Shown: piece after piece, positions 32,726 to 41,982 of the stretch
Position numbering within the stretch: position 1 is the first letter of the stretch
Layout: the number at the start of each line of letters is the position of its first letter
Origin: Cellvibrionaceae bacterium
GTDB taxonomy: Bacteria; Pseudomonadota; Gammaproteobacteria; Pseudomonadales; Cellvibrionaceae
Direction of reading: 5' to 3'
NCBI GenBank assembly: GCA_021151525.1
Contig: JAGKXD010000007.1
Coordinates: 1-64,000 of the forward strand
Length of the DNA: 64,000 nt
Made by a program: the position numbers and the translations under genes
Notes under the pieces: generated by a model
The model's input: only the letters and a program-made list of their open reading frames with translations
Told to the model about the DNA's origin: nothing
Databases searched by the model: none

Positions 32726-34051
32726 ATGAGAATAATAAGCGTAGTTTTTCTGTTAGGCCTTTTTTCAGTGACATCCGCCTGTGGCGGCGGGGGAGGCGGC
32801 GGTGGTTCTTCGCCCGCACCGACAACCCCTACGAGCAGCGCTGCCGTTGTGACTTCAAGCTCTTCAAGTTCATCCAGCATGGCGAGCTCGTCCAGTTCTT
32901 CTAGTTCGTCCAAATCGTCCAGCTCAAGCTCGGCGGCGGTCGCCGCTTATCCCAGCTACAACACCAAGCCCTTGGCTGCTGATGCAACCGGTGTGGGCAG
33001 TACCGCTGTGCAGCTCGCCAGCAAAATCAAAATTGGCTTCAATATCGGCAATACCTTAGAGGCGACTGGCGGTAAAACCGAAACCTATTGGGGCAATCCT
33101 AAAATCACCAAAGAGTTCGTCGCCTTTGTGAAAAAGTCCGGCTTTAACGCTGTGCGTTTGCCCGCGTCGTGGGATCAGTATTCAGATCAAGCGACTGCCG
33201 CTATCGACGCCGCTTGGCTGAACCGCGTAAAAGAAGTAGTGCAGTACTGTGTGGATAACGACTTGTACGTGATTGTGAATATCCACTGGGATGGCGGTTG
33301 GCTGGAAAACAACGTAGTGCCGGAAAAACAGGCGCAAAACAACGCCAAGCAAAAAGCCTTTTGGGAGCAAATCGCCACGCAATTGCGTGACTTTGATGAG
33401 CACCTGCTGTTCGCTAGCGCCAACGAGCCCAATGTGGAAACGGCTGAGCAAATGGCGGTACTGCTTTCCTATCACCAAACCTTTATCGACGCTGTGCGCG
33501 CTACCGGCGGTAAAAATGCCAATCGTGTGTTGATCGTGCAGGGGCCGTCTACCGATATCGACAAAACCACCAAATTCTGGACGCAAATGCCCACTGACAG
33601 CGTGAAAGACAAGTTGATGGCCGAGATCCATTACTACACGCCTTGGAACTACACAGGCATGACCAAAGATGAAAGCTGGGGCAACCAATTCTTTTATTGG
33701 GGCAAAGGTTTTCATTCAACAACCGATACCGCGCACAACCCGACATGGGGTGAAGAAGACACGGTTGATCAACAATTCAAATTAATGAAAACCCAATTTG
33801 TCGATAAAGGTATTCCTGTCGTAGTCGGTGAGTTTGGTACAGGTGTGCGTAAAAATTTAACCGGTGCAGATTTGAAATTGCATCTGGATGGTCGAGCTTA
33901 TTATTTCAATTACATCGTTAAGCAAGCTACCGCAAATGGGTTGCTGCCTTTCTATTGGGATGTGGGCGATCTCTTAAATCGCAACACCAATACGGTATCA
34001 GATCAACAGGCCTTGGATGCCTTGATTCAAGGTGCAGCTGCAAAACTCTAA
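32726..34051 (+). CDS. GH5 glycoside hydrolase (endoglucanase-like) lipoprotein
   Basis: The catalytic domain (about 100-440) is a GH5 barrel with acid/base Glu234 in ANEPN and nucleophile Glu369 in VVGEFGTG. Its start, KIGFNIGNTLEATGGKTETY, is typical of bacterial GH5 cellulases; the exact subfamily and substrate are uncertain. I start at the ATG at 32726, giving MRIISVVFLLGLFSVTSAC with a non-canonical lipobox (TSAC). A serine-rich linker of about 45 residues follows. The enzyme is probably anchored to the outer membrane or the outer surface. It begins a cell-wall polysaccharide cluster. Confidence 0.92.
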   Translation: MRIISVVFLLGLFSVTSACGGGGGGGGSSPAPTTPTSSAAVVTSSSSSSSSMASSSSSSSSSKSSSSSSAAVAAYPSYNTKPLAADATGVGSTAVQLASKIKIGFNIGNTLEATGGKTETYWGNPKITKEFVAFVKKSGFNAVRLPASWDQYSDQATAAIDAAWLNRVKEVVQYCVDNDLYVIVNIHWDGGWLENNVVPEKQAQNNAKQKAFWEQIATQLRDFDEHLLFASANEPNVETAEQMAVLLSYHQTFIDAVRATGGKNANRVLIVQGPSTDIDKTTKFWTQMPTDSVKDKLMAEIHYYTPWNYTGMTKDESWGNQFFYWGKGFHSTTDTAHNPTWGEEDTVDQQFKLMKTQFVDKGIPVVVGEFGTGVRKNLTGADLKLHLDGRAYYFNYIVKQATANGLLPFYWDVGDLLNRNTNTVSDQQALDALIQGAAAKL

Positions 34052-34143
34052 GCAGAAATATGCATCGCATAAACAACTAAAAAGATACACACAAAAAATT
34101 CCTGCGCCCTGAACGCATCGTCTAGAACGAGAGGAGTACGAAT

Positions 34144-34956
34144 ATGCAAAACGCATTACAAGCTATAGATTTTGCAGCGCCAAAACTTTACCAATACAGC
34201 CAAGGAAATTTAATTGAATTACAAAATTTGAGTGAAAAATTAAAGCCTTTTGTATCGCTAAAATTGTTGAGCGCGAACAGTCGCGTAAAGTTAAGTCAGC
34301 CTTCTTTAATGCCAGCATCAGGCCAAGCTATTATCACTTACCTGATTTCCGGGCAGGCGCTTTACGCAGATTCAACAGGTAAAAGTGGTGTTTTAACGCA
34401 GGATGGTTGGTCGTGGATAATTAGTGGTGAGGGTATATTGACTACGCTTGAACCGCTAACGACTGACTTTCTCGCGATTCAATTATGCATTGCCTTAACC
34501 CCTGCAGTTGAAAATTCGCTTCCTCAAAGTGCCTATGTGGGTTCAGATGCGATGGAGCGCGATGGTCCCGCTCAAGTGTTAATTGGTTGGCACGGCAACA
34601 GCTTTAGTCGGTTTGCACTGCCATCTTTGATCAACTATTTGGTGGTGAATCTTCGTGCGCGCCAAAGCTGGAGTTATGAATTGCCCACGAATCATCAATT
34701 CGCGTGGGTGCTGGTATTGCGCGGAGCCATTGAGACTACTGAAGGTGAAATAACGGCGAATAAAATCACCATGCTGAAAAAAAACAGTGAAAAAATTAGG
34801 CTGTGTGCAATGAGTGATGCCATTTTTGTCTTGGGCTCAAGCCAGTTGTTTATGCACGATTTAATTTGTACTGAAAATTCCGTGCACACATCAAAAGAAT
34901 CTTTGCAGATAGGTCAGGAAAAACTGGCGAGATTAGCAAGGAGCTCCGCGAAATAA
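34144..34956 (+). CDS. Pirin-like bicupin lacking metal ligands
   Basis: The 270-residue protein has no signal peptide and aligns by motif with pirin-family bicupins. Residues 60-100 (TYLISGQALYADSTGKSG, WSWIISGEGILTT) match the pirin pattern of a beta strand, DS-G, and an AG-GI turn, and LAIQLCIALTP matches its QLW strand. In pirins this region holds metal-binding His and Glu; here those positions are Ala, Thr and others, so a metal site is unlikely. Its site between GH5 and GH39 genes is shared strand and probable operon. A regulatory or sugar-binding role is possible; function is unknown. Confidence 0.6.
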   Translation: MQNALQAIDFAAPKLYQYSQGNLIELQNLSEKLKPFVSLKLLSANSRVKLSQPSLMPASGQAIITYLISGQALYADSTGKSGVLTQDGWSWIISGEGILTTLEPLTTDFLAIQLCIALTPAVENSLPQSAYVGSDAMERDGPAQVLIGWHGNSFSRFALPSLINYLVVNLRARQSWSYELPTNHQFAWVLVLRGAIETTEGEITANKITMLKKNSEKIRLCAMSDAIFVLGSSQLFMHDLICTENSVHTSKESLQIGQEKLARLARSSAK

Positions 34957-34992
34957 ATCTGAAGTCTTTTAACCTGAATAACAGAGACGATT

Positions 34993-36561
34993 ATGATAAT
35001 AAAATCGATTACCCGCGTTGCAGTAGTTAGTTGTTTATTAGTACCGCTATTCGCATTTGCACAAACTCGCACCATTGATGTCGATCTTAACAAGGTAAAA
35101 GGAACCTTAAACACGTCCTTTAAAACCACCATAGGTGCTGGTCGTGCTAACGAAGGTTTGCGCGCAGATTGGCAACAGCAGCTTGCTGAAATAAAACGCG
35201 ATGCCGATTTCAAATACATCCGCATGCATGGTCTGCTCACCGATGATATGGGGGTGTACAAAGTCGATGCACAAGGTCGCGAACAATATAATTTCCAATA
35301 TGTAGATGCACTCTACGATTACATTCTCAGTATTGGTATGAAGCCTTTTGTTGAATTAGGTTTTATGCCGCAGGCTTTGGCAAGTGGTAACAAAACTATT
35401 TTCTGGTGGCGCGGCAATGTGACACCACCAAACAATTACGACAAGTGGGAAAAATTAATTCAAGCGCTCACCGAACACTGGACGCAGCGCTACGGCGCAG
35501 CTGAAGTAGAGAGCTGGTATTTTGAAGTCTGGAACGAACCTAATTTGGATGGTTTTTGGGCGGGCTCGCAAGCAGATTATTTTAAACTTTATACCTACAG
35601 TGCGCGCGCAATAAAAAATGTGAACCCGAAATATAAAGTGGGGGGGCCGGCAACAGCAGGTGCGGCATGGATTCCAGAAATGATTGCCTATTGCGCGAAA
35701 AATAAAGTACCGCTCGATTTTGTGAGTACGCATTCTTACGGCGTTGATCAAGGCTTTCTCGATGAGTTTGGTGGCAGAGGCACAGTGCTTTCTAAAGATG
35801 AGTTGTCTGTTGCACGCGATGCTATACAAAATCGCAAACAAATTTCAGAATCGGCTATGCCAAATTTAGATTTGCATTACACCGAGTGGAGTTCTTCTTA
35901 TACACCTGCAGACCCTACACACGATTCCTATCATCAAGCCGCTTATATTTTGCAAAAATTAAAGCAAACGGGTGATGCTGCGCAATCCATGTCCTATTGG
36001 GTGTTCACCGATATTTTTGAAGAGCCGGGTCCACGCTTTGAAGCTTTCCACGGCGGTTTTGGTTTGATGAATGCTCAAGGCATAAAAAAGCCAGCCTACT
36101 TTGCTTATCAATTTTTAAATAAATTATCGTCCACCGAATTAAAAACCAGCGATGCACAAACCATCGCCACGAAAGACGATAAAGGCAATACACAAGTGCT
36201 TGCGTGGGATTCAACCCGCACACTGCCAGAGAATACAAATAACCAACAGTACTACATTAAAGATTTGCCACCTGCGAATAAAGGCGACTTGGCGATTCAC
36301 GTGCAAGGTTTAGCGAAAGGTAAGTACACGCTGAAAATTTCGCAGGTAGGCTACAAGCAAAATGATTCTTTCACGGCTTATATCGGCATGGGCTCACCGG
36401 CGCAATTAACCAAAGCGCAAGTGGCAGAATTGAAAGCGAAAAGCACGGGCAAGCCCGCGCAAGAAAAATCTATTAGCGTAGGTAGTGATGGAAAGTTTGA
36501 TGTGAGTTTACCTTTGCGTGATAACGATGTGTATTTGTTGGAACTCATTGCCAGTAAATAA
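34993..36561 (+). CDS. GH39 glycoside hydrolase (beta-xylosidase type), exported
   Basis: GH39 enzymes remove xylose or related sugars with retention. The 522-residue protein has a signal peptide (MIIKSITRVAVVSCLLVPLF, cleavage after AFA near 23). Its catalytic barrel has acid/base Glu182 in FEVWNEPN and probable nucleophile Glu298 in LHYTEWSSSY. A beta-sandwich domain fills the C-terminal part (about 375-522). The gene follows the pirin-like gene by 36 bp and precedes GH43 by 188 bp. Substrate assignment to xylosides is by family; other glycosides are possible. Confidence 0.9.
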   Translation: MIIKSITRVAVVSCLLVPLFAFAQTRTIDVDLNKVKGTLNTSFKTTIGAGRANEGLRADWQQQLAEIKRDADFKYIRMHGLLTDDMGVYKVDAQGREQYNFQYVDALYDYILSIGMKPFVELGFMPQALASGNKTIFWWRGNVTPPNNYDKWEKLIQALTEHWTQRYGAAEVESWYFEVWNEPNLDGFWAGSQADYFKLYTYSARAIKNVNPKYKVGGPATAGAAWIPEMIAYCAKNKVPLDFVSTHSYGVDQGFLDEFGGRGTVLSKDELSVARDAIQNRKQISESAMPNLDLHYTEWSSSYTPADPTHDSYHQAAYILQKLKQTGDAAQSMSYWVFTDIFEEPGPRFEAFHGGFGLMNAQGIKKPAYFAYQFLNKLSSTELKTSDAQTIATKDDKGNTQVLAWDSTRTLPENTNNQQYYIKDLPPANKGDLAIHVQGLAKGKYTLKISQVGYKQNDSFTAYIGMGSPAQLTKAQVAELKAKSTGKPAQEKSISVGSDGKFDVSLPLRDNDVYLLELIASK

Positions 36562-36636
36562 TTTTCAGCAGGGAATGTTGCGATAATTTCCATATTGAGA
36601 AAGTCTGAGACGCACATAAGGCATCCGTAACAGGGT

Positions 36637-36667
36637 GTCGTCATCCTCGCGTAGCGGGGATGACGAC
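36637..36667. repeat. REP-like hairpin between GH39 and GH43 genes
   Basis: GTCGTCATCCTCGC (36637-36650) pairs with GCGGGGATGACGAC (36654-36667) over a GTA loop, 14 bp with one G-U. Sequences of the form GTCATCC-GGATGAC are common intergenic palindromes. It may stabilise the upstream mRNA or reduce read-through into GH43. Confidence 0.6.
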
Positions 36668-36749
36668 TCCCATCTTCACAAGAACTTTCTATAAGTGTTA
36701 TTTCGCTTCTAAAAAAATAATTTACAGTAATGTTAAAACGAGATTTCTC

Positions 36750-38387
36750 ATGCTTGATTCAACTCGCAGAAATATTTTCAAAGCCTGTTTAGCTGGCGCT
36801 GTGGTTTCTCCGCTAACATTTATAGATACCGCACAAGCGGTTCCTGCAACGAGTTGCGCGCGCTTAAGTCTGCAGTGGGGGCGCGGTATTGAAGGTCAGC
36901 GCAAAGCGGATTTAGGTAATGGCACCTATTTAAATCCCATTCTCTCTGGTGATCATCCTGATCCTACTATTTTGAAAGACGGCGATGATTATTACATGAC
37001 TTTCTCGTCATTTAATTCTTATCCCGGCATTGTAATTTGGCATTCAAAAGATTTGGTGAGTTGGGCCCCGGTGGGTGCTGCACTGCATAAAAATATCGGC
37101 ACCGTTTGGGCACTGGATTTATGCAAGCACAACAATCGCTATTACATTTATATTCCCGCCGCGCCCGATGGTAGCCCATGGTCAACATTTGTAATTTGGG
37201 CTGACGATATTAAAGGCCCTTGGAGCGATCCCATTGATTTAAATATTGTGGGTTGCATCGATCCCGGCCATATCGTTGGTGAAGACGGTAAACGCTATTT
37301 ATTTGTGAACGGTATTCGCAAAATTCGTTTGCGCGATGATGGGCTCGCGACTGACGGTCAAATAGAAAAGGCGTACAGCCCTTGGCGATTTCCCGATGAT
37401 TGGGTCACTGAAAATTTTGCGCCTGAAGGCCCCAAACTTTTGCGTCGCGGCGAATGGTTTTATCTGGTTACTGCGGTGGGTGGTACTGCAGGCCCGGTTA
37501 CCGGTCACATGGTAATTGCCGCGCGTTCGCGCTCTATTCACGGCCCTTGGGAGCATTGTCCGAATAATCCTTTGGTGCGCACAGTCTCCGACGCTGAACC
37601 TTGGTGGTCACGCGGTCATGCAACTTTGGTAGAGGGGCCGGGAAAATCTGGCGATTGGTGGATGGTCTATCACGCCTATGAAAATGGTTTTAGAACGCTA
37701 GGGCGACAAACAATCTTGGAGCCAATTGAATGGACGGACGATGGCTGGTTCCGTGCAACAGGGGGCGATCTATCGCAACCTTTGTCAAAGCCGCTGCCAT
37801 CATCCAAAGGCGTTGCGGGCGTGGCCTTGTCCGATGATTTTTCTACCAATAGATTTGGCATTCAATGGAGCTTCCACAATCCGCGCTCAACCGAAATGGC
37901 GCGCGTCAATTACGGTAAAAAAGTCTTGGAGTTAAGGGGCGCGGGCACTTCACCTGCTGATTCATCGCCACTCACGTGCGGTGTGGGCGATCGTGCTTAT
38001 CAAGTAGACGTGAGCTTTACATTGGAGGGCGATGCCGAAGCTGCGCTGCTGTTGTTTTACAACCACAAAGCCTTCGTGGGGCTCGGCTTTAACGGTGAGA
38101 CGCTAAAAGTTTATCAATACTCCGAAGAGCTATCTTGGGCGCGCGCGCCTTTAAAAACCAAAAGTTTGCGCTTGCGTTTAACCAATGACCATAACGTTAT
38201 TACTTACCATTACTCGCTCGACAACGGACGCACTTGGAAACTGTTTCCAACGCGAATGGAAGTCTCAGGCATTCATCACAATGTATTCGGCGGTTTCTTA
38301 AGTCTTAAAGTAGGACTTTATAGTGGCGGGAATGGCAATGTACAGGTGCGCGATTTTCAATATAGTGCGCTTGAGCTAAAAAATTAA
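36750..38387 (+). CDS. GH43 glycoside hydrolase with C-terminal beta-sandwich, Tat-exported
   Basis: The five-bladed propeller (about 60-380) has the GH43 triad: Asp71 in DHPDPT, Asp171 in CIDPGH and acid Glu226 in APEGPK. Family activities are beta-xylosidase and arabinofuranosidase. A C-terminal beta-sandwich (about 390-545) is typical of the larger members. I start at the ATG at 36750, giving STRRNIFKACLAGAV, a twin-arginine signal; a longer in-frame start has no support. Tat export would place the folded enzyme in the periplasm. It closes the cluster and a strong terminator follows. Confidence 0.92.
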   Translation: MLDSTRRNIFKACLAGAVVSPLTFIDTAQAVPATSCARLSLQWGRGIEGQRKADLGNGTYLNPILSGDHPDPTILKDGDDYYMTFSSFNSYPGIVIWHSKDLVSWAPVGAALHKNIGTVWALDLCKHNNRYYIYIPAAPDGSPWSTFVIWADDIKGPWSDPIDLNIVGCIDPGHIVGEDGKRYLFVNGIRKIRLRDDGLATDGQIEKAYSPWRFPDDWVTENFAPEGPKLLRRGEWFYLVTAVGGTAGPVTGHMVIAARSRSIHGPWEHCPNNPLVRTVSDAEPWWSRGHATLVEGPGKSGDWWMVYHAYENGFRTLGRQTILEPIEWTDDGWFRATGGDLSQPLSKPLPSSKGVAGVALSDDFSTNRFGIQWSFHNPRSTEMARVNYGKKVLELRGAGTSPADSSPLTCGVGDRAYQVDVSFTLEGDAEAALLLFYNHKAFVGLGFNGETLKVYQYSEELSWARAPLKTKSLRLRLTNDHNVITYHYSLDNGRTWKLFPTRMEVSGIHHNVFGGFLSLKVGLYSGGNGNVQVRDFQYSALELKN

Positions 38388-38400
38388 TTGCTTGTGGATT

Positions 38401-38449
38401 TTTTTACACACAAGGCCGAGCGAAATTATGCCTGCCTTGTGTGTAAAAA
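38401..38449. terminator. Bidirectional terminator between GH43 and DUF2235 genes
   Basis: TTTTTACACACAAGGC (38401-38416) pairs perfectly with GCCTTGTGTGTAAAAA (38434-38449), a 16-bp stem. The A/T ends at both sides allow use on either strand by the two convergent genes. Confidence 0.85.
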
Positions 38450-38481
38450 TTTAATTCCTGAGCGATTATTTTTTTCGTGCA

Positions 38482-39555
38482 TTAATTGGATTTTATCCAA
38501 GCTTCTTGGGTTCCTGTTAACGCACTGTTTCCATTCTCAAATGTAGCTTTGGGCGTGTAGCCCGTTTGCGCTGCAACAAATACACTCTCGTGAATGAATT
38601 GATCGGTTTGTAGGGTGCGAATCTTTTGTTCCGCATTGAATTTTTCAATCCATTTTCCCAAAAAATTTGCGCTCCAAAATTCTTGATAAGAATTACGAAT
38701 TTCACCATCTGGATTTTCTTGCTGCCAGCCGTCAATTTTTTCGAGTTGCAATTGCAACCCCTTTGTCTGTGCATGTTGCAGCATCCAAAATAGCGCGATA
38801 TTGGATAAGTTGGCGTCAACGTAGCCGCCGCCTATATTAGAGTGTGCGCCCGCAAACCATGTTTCGCGATAGTCGCAATGATTTTTTTGTTGCCAATATT
38901 CAGGTAAAAATTGTTTGCGAATTTCATCTAGCGCTAATGCTTGGCGAACAGAATTTACATTGTCGGGATTGAGTTCGTGATAATTATTAAAAGTGGATTC
39001 GAATGCTAAGGCGCCAACGGTTTCCCAAACGCCGAGAAAATCGACGCGCGCATCTTTGCGTGTCCAACTTGGCGCTGCGCCTTTATTCTTGTAGCAGCGA
39101 TAAAGTGCGTCCAGTTCATCTTCTTTAATAATGGCGCGCTGGGCCGGCAGTCCGACATGATTGAGAAAACCGAGTGCGCTACGCACGGCAAATGCGCCTC
39201 TGCTAAAACCAAAAGCGAAAATACTATCGCCCGCTTCCCAACGCTCGGCAATAAATCGGTAGGCATCGCGAATGCGCGTGGCGGTTCCGTCGCCCGTGCT
39301 TCCATCAAAATCTTCCTCAAGTTTATTGCCGGTGCTGCCCACGCCGTTTAAATAGAGTGCCTCGCCATTTTGTAAGGCTAAATCGCCAATACGCCCGTAG
39401 GGGCGGTTGTCGGGTAGTTCTTGTTGTGTGAGCGCCTCCCAGGTTTTGGCGACGTTGGTTTTAGTAATGGCTTCTTGATGAGTAGTGGGGTCGGTATCGG
39501 TTTGCCCAGGGGTGTTCCAGGTGCCGTCGATACAGATAACAAGCGCTTTTGACAT
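38482..39555 (-). CDS. DUF2235 alpha/beta hydrolase (Tle1-like)
   Basis: The protein begins MSKALVICIDGTWNTPG and has a nucleophile elbow GFSRGAFAVRS and a GAHSNIGGGY block, the hallmarks of DUF2235. This family includes the Tle1 phospholipase effectors of type VI secretion. I start at 39555, which gives 357 residues with no signal peptide; an extension to 39657 would add 34 residues of no clear use. No T6SS or immunity gene is nearby, so an ordinary lipase or esterase role is as likely as a toxin role. It stands alone on the minus strand. Confidence 0.85.
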   Translation of the reverse strand: MSKALVICIDGTWNTPGQTDTDPTTHQEAITKTNVAKTWEALTQQELPDNRPYGRIGDLALQNGEALYLNGVGSTGNKLEEDFDGSTGDGTATRIRDAYRFIAERWEAGDSIFAFGFSRGAFAVRSALGFLNHVGLPAQRAIIKEDELDALYRCYKNKGAAPSWTRKDARVDFLGVWETVGALAFESTFNNYHELNPDNVNSVRQALALDEIRKQFLPEYWQQKNHCDYRETWFAGAHSNIGGGYVDANLSNIALFWMLQHAQTKGLQLQLEKIDGWQQENPDGEIRNSYQEFWSANFLGKWIEKFNAEQKIRTLQTDQFIHESVFVAAQTGYTPKATFENGNSALTGTQEAWIKSN

Positions 39556-39657
39556 GGGGTTCAGATCCTTCAGGATTTTATTGATAGAGTCGGCCTGACA
39601 ATCATCATCTATGCCAGATGACATTTGGCGCTGTTCCAGTGAATGGGGAATTGCCAC

Positions 39658-39967
39658 ACTAAATCAGCTAAGCCTATTGAGGCGCAAGCATAAATAACAA
39701 TAACCCGCTAATAAAGGTAAAAAGTAAGGCAATTTATGGATACTAAAATCCAATTCCGTCATGTATCCCTTAACAGGTTTGTAACTCCGGCTCGCTTAAA
39801 GTGCCCAATAGTTGGCTGAAAACAAGCCAAGTGGCTTGTGCCATCAATCTGAATCAAGCATTAGAGTGCAGAGCGTACAAGACTGCATTAGAATGGCGCT
39901 CACATGAACGCGGCGTGTTAGGCGCGCGCCCCCGGTTTTAGCCCAATTCAGTTGTAGGACGGTATGT
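39658..39967 (+). promoter_or_regulatory. Upstream region of the exporter operon with repeated AAGCCA arms
   Basis: No gene is seen here. TTGGCT (39812-39817) can pair with AGCCAA (39825-39830), and ACAAGCCA (39822-39829) can instead pair with TGGCTTGT (39832-39839), so the two stems exclude each other. The second also reads as an 18-base interrupted palindrome. It could be an operator or a leader switch for the efflux operon. A 10-base palindrome GGCGCGCGCC lies at 39921. No clear promoter was found. Confidence 0.35.
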
Positions 39968-41191
39968 GTGAATAATAAAAGTGAACTCTTATCCCAGTTG
40001 CGTATCGACCGTGATGCAAACTCTACCGGACGCCCTATCTGGCCGTGGGTTGCTGGCGGGGTAGTTGCTGTTCTCTTGGTGGTGGGTGGTTATCAATTGT
40101 TTTCCGATTCCGCACCTTTGCCGGTGAAGGTGCAAATGGCGCGTATGGCAACGGTAGATTCGTCGTCCGCGAGCGTGTTGGACGCAACGGGTTATGTGGT
40201 TGCGCGTCGCCAAGCGAACGTGTCCTCCAAAGTGACCGGGCGCGTTACTGAAGTCTTGATTGAAGAAGGTATGTCGGTTGAGAAAAACCAAATCGTTGCC
40301 CGCCTTGAAGATGTAAACGCAAAGAAAAGTTTCGATGTAACCAAAGCAGAGCTGGATGCAGCAAAATCGCAAGTAACTGAAGTGCGTGCACGCTTGTTAG
40401 AAGCAAAATTAAATTTCGAGCGCAACAATGCATTGCTGCAGAAACAATTAGTAAGCCAAGCCTCTTTTGACATTATTAAAGCCAATTACGAATCACTGCG
40501 TGCGCAATTAGCGAATCGCGAAGAGTTGGTAACCGTCAACGAAAAATTGTTGGCACAACAAAAACAAAATTTGGATGACTTTGTATTGCGTGCACCTTTT
40601 GCGGGTGTGGTGATTGCAAAAACATCGCAGCCCGGCGAAATGATTTCGCCCATTTCTGCAGGCAGCGGCTTCACCCGAACGGGGATTTGTACGCTGGTGG
40701 ATATGACTTCGCTGGAAGTTGAAGTGGATGTTAACGAGTCTTATATTCAGCGCGTACATGCTGGTCAATTAGCAGAAGCAGTTTTGGAGGCTTATCCAGA
40801 ATGGAAAATTCCCGCTAAGGTCGCTGCCATTATTCCTACGGCGGATCGTCAAAAAGCTACTGTAAAAGTGCGCGTGGCTTTTCAAAATCTTGACCCGCGA
40901 ATTCTCCCCGATATGGGCGTAAAAGTGTCCTTCTTAAACCCTGAACCTGTAGAAAAACAAAAACCAAAAGAGCCATTGGGTATTCGTGTTCCTACAACAG
41001 CGGTTCGTTCTGTGGAAGAAAACAAATATGTGTTTGTGGTTAAAGATGGTGTGGTTCAACAGCGAAAAGTTAAACTCAATGCCAGCTACGGTAGTGATGT
41101 TTATATTTCCGAAGGTCTGAGTGCTGGAGAAGATTTTGTTGTAGAAGTAACACCCCAGTTAAAAAATGGTTCTAAAGTAACTCAAGAATAA
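39968..41191 (+). CDS. Periplasmic adaptor of MacA type (HlyD/MFP family)
   Basis: Membrane fusion proteins link an inner-membrane ABC transporter to an outer-membrane channel. The 407-residue product has one membrane anchor near 26-46 and a lipoyl-like domain split by an alpha-hairpin (about 100-190, with DAAKSQVTEVRARLLEAKLN). Beta-barrel and membrane-proximal domains follow. The start is a GTG at 39968 with AGGACGG upstream; the ATG four bases earlier leads to an immediate stop. It begins a four-gene operon with an ATPase and two permeases. No TolC gene is present in the window. Confidence 0.9.
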   Translation: MNNKSELLSQLRIDRDANSTGRPIWPWVAGGVVAVLLVVGGYQLFSDSAPLPVKVQMARMATVDSSSASVLDATGYVVARRQANVSSKVTGRVTEVLIEEGMSVEKNQIVARLEDVNAKKSFDVTKAELDAAKSQVTEVRARLLEAKLNFERNNALLQKQLVSQASFDIIKANYESLRAQLANREELVTVNEKLLAQQKQNLDDFVLRAPFAGVVIAKTSQPGEMISPISAGSGFTRTGICTLVDMTSLEVEVDVNESYIQRVHAGQLAEAVLEAYPEWKIPAKVAAIIPTADRQKATVKVRVAFQNLDPRILPDMGVKVSFLNPEPVEKQKPKEPLGIRVPTTAVRSVEENKYVFVVKDGVVQQRKVKLNASYGSDVYISEGLSAGEDFVVEVTPQLKNGSKVTQE

Positions 41192-41252
41192 AAACCTAAA
41201 AATGCGCAGCAAACACTGCGCATTTTTTTCATCTGTTACAAATGGAGGGCGT

Positions 41253-41963
41253 ATGTCAAATTCGGCAGCAGAAGCCATGACTGAAAGCAGTGCATTGGTG
41301 AGCTTAAAAAACATCAGTAAAACCTATAAGAAAGGCAAAGAGCTTGTCCCCGTATTAACGGATATTAATTTGGAAATTAATCGCGGTGATTTTGTAGCGC
41401 TTATGGGGCCGTCAGGTTCTGGGAAAACAACACTGCTGAATTTGTTGGGTGGGTTGGATAGCCCATCAGCAGGAGAATTAATAATTGCCGGTCAGCGAAT
41501 TGATAAATACTCATCGGGCCAATTAACCAAATGGCGTGCTAGAAACGTTGGCTTTATTTTCCAGTTTTATAATTTAATGCCAGTGCTTTCTGCTGAAAAA
41601 AATGTAGAACTGCCGCTGTTGCTAACTAATCTCAGCAGTAAAGAGCGAAAAATGCATGTCGCAGCTGCGCTGGATTTGGTGGGCTTGAGTGAGCGAGCTA
41701 AACACTACCCTCGTGAATTATCCGGTGGTCAGGAGCAGCGCGTTGCAATCGCACGAGCCTTGGTAAGTGACCCCAATTTGTTGTTGTGTGATGAACCCAC
41801 GGGAGATTTGGATCGCGCAACCGCTGATGAAATTCTGGCGCTTATGCAAGAATTAAATCGTGAGCAACAAAAAACTATCATCATGGTAACGCATGACCCT
41901 CGTGCCGCAGATCACGCACGTCGCACATTACATTTAGATAAAGGCAAGCTCATCCAAGAATAA
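41253..41963 (+). CDS. ABC transporter ATP-binding protein (MacB/LolD type)
   Basis: The 236-residue ATPase has Walker A GPSGSGKT (52-59), signature LSGGQ (156-160) and Walker B LLLCDEPTGDLD, with the EPTGDLD sequence usual in MacB, LolD and FtsE. I start at the ATG at 41253, which has a GGAGG 5 bases upstream; an earlier in-frame start would add 17 residues. It lies between the adaptor and the first permease gene and would power both permeases. Confidence 0.93.
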   Translation: MSNSAAEAMTESSALVSLKNISKTYKKGKELVPVLTDINLEINRGDFVALMGPSGSGKTTLLNLLGGLDSPSAGELIIAGQRIDKYSSGQLTKWRARNVGFIFQFYNLMPVLSAEKNVELPLLLTNLSSKERKMHVAAALDLVGLSERAKHYPRELSGGQEQRVAIARALVSDPNLLLCDEPTGDLDRATADEILALMQELNREQQKTIIMVTHDPRAADHARRTLHLDKGKLIQE

Positions 41964-41982
41964 GCACTAGCGCGAGGTAAGC

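Noticed and set aside
33182..33715. Minus-strand ORF of 177 codons opposite the GH5 gene
   Set aside because: Antisense shadow of the catalytic domain; no ribosome site and no domain.
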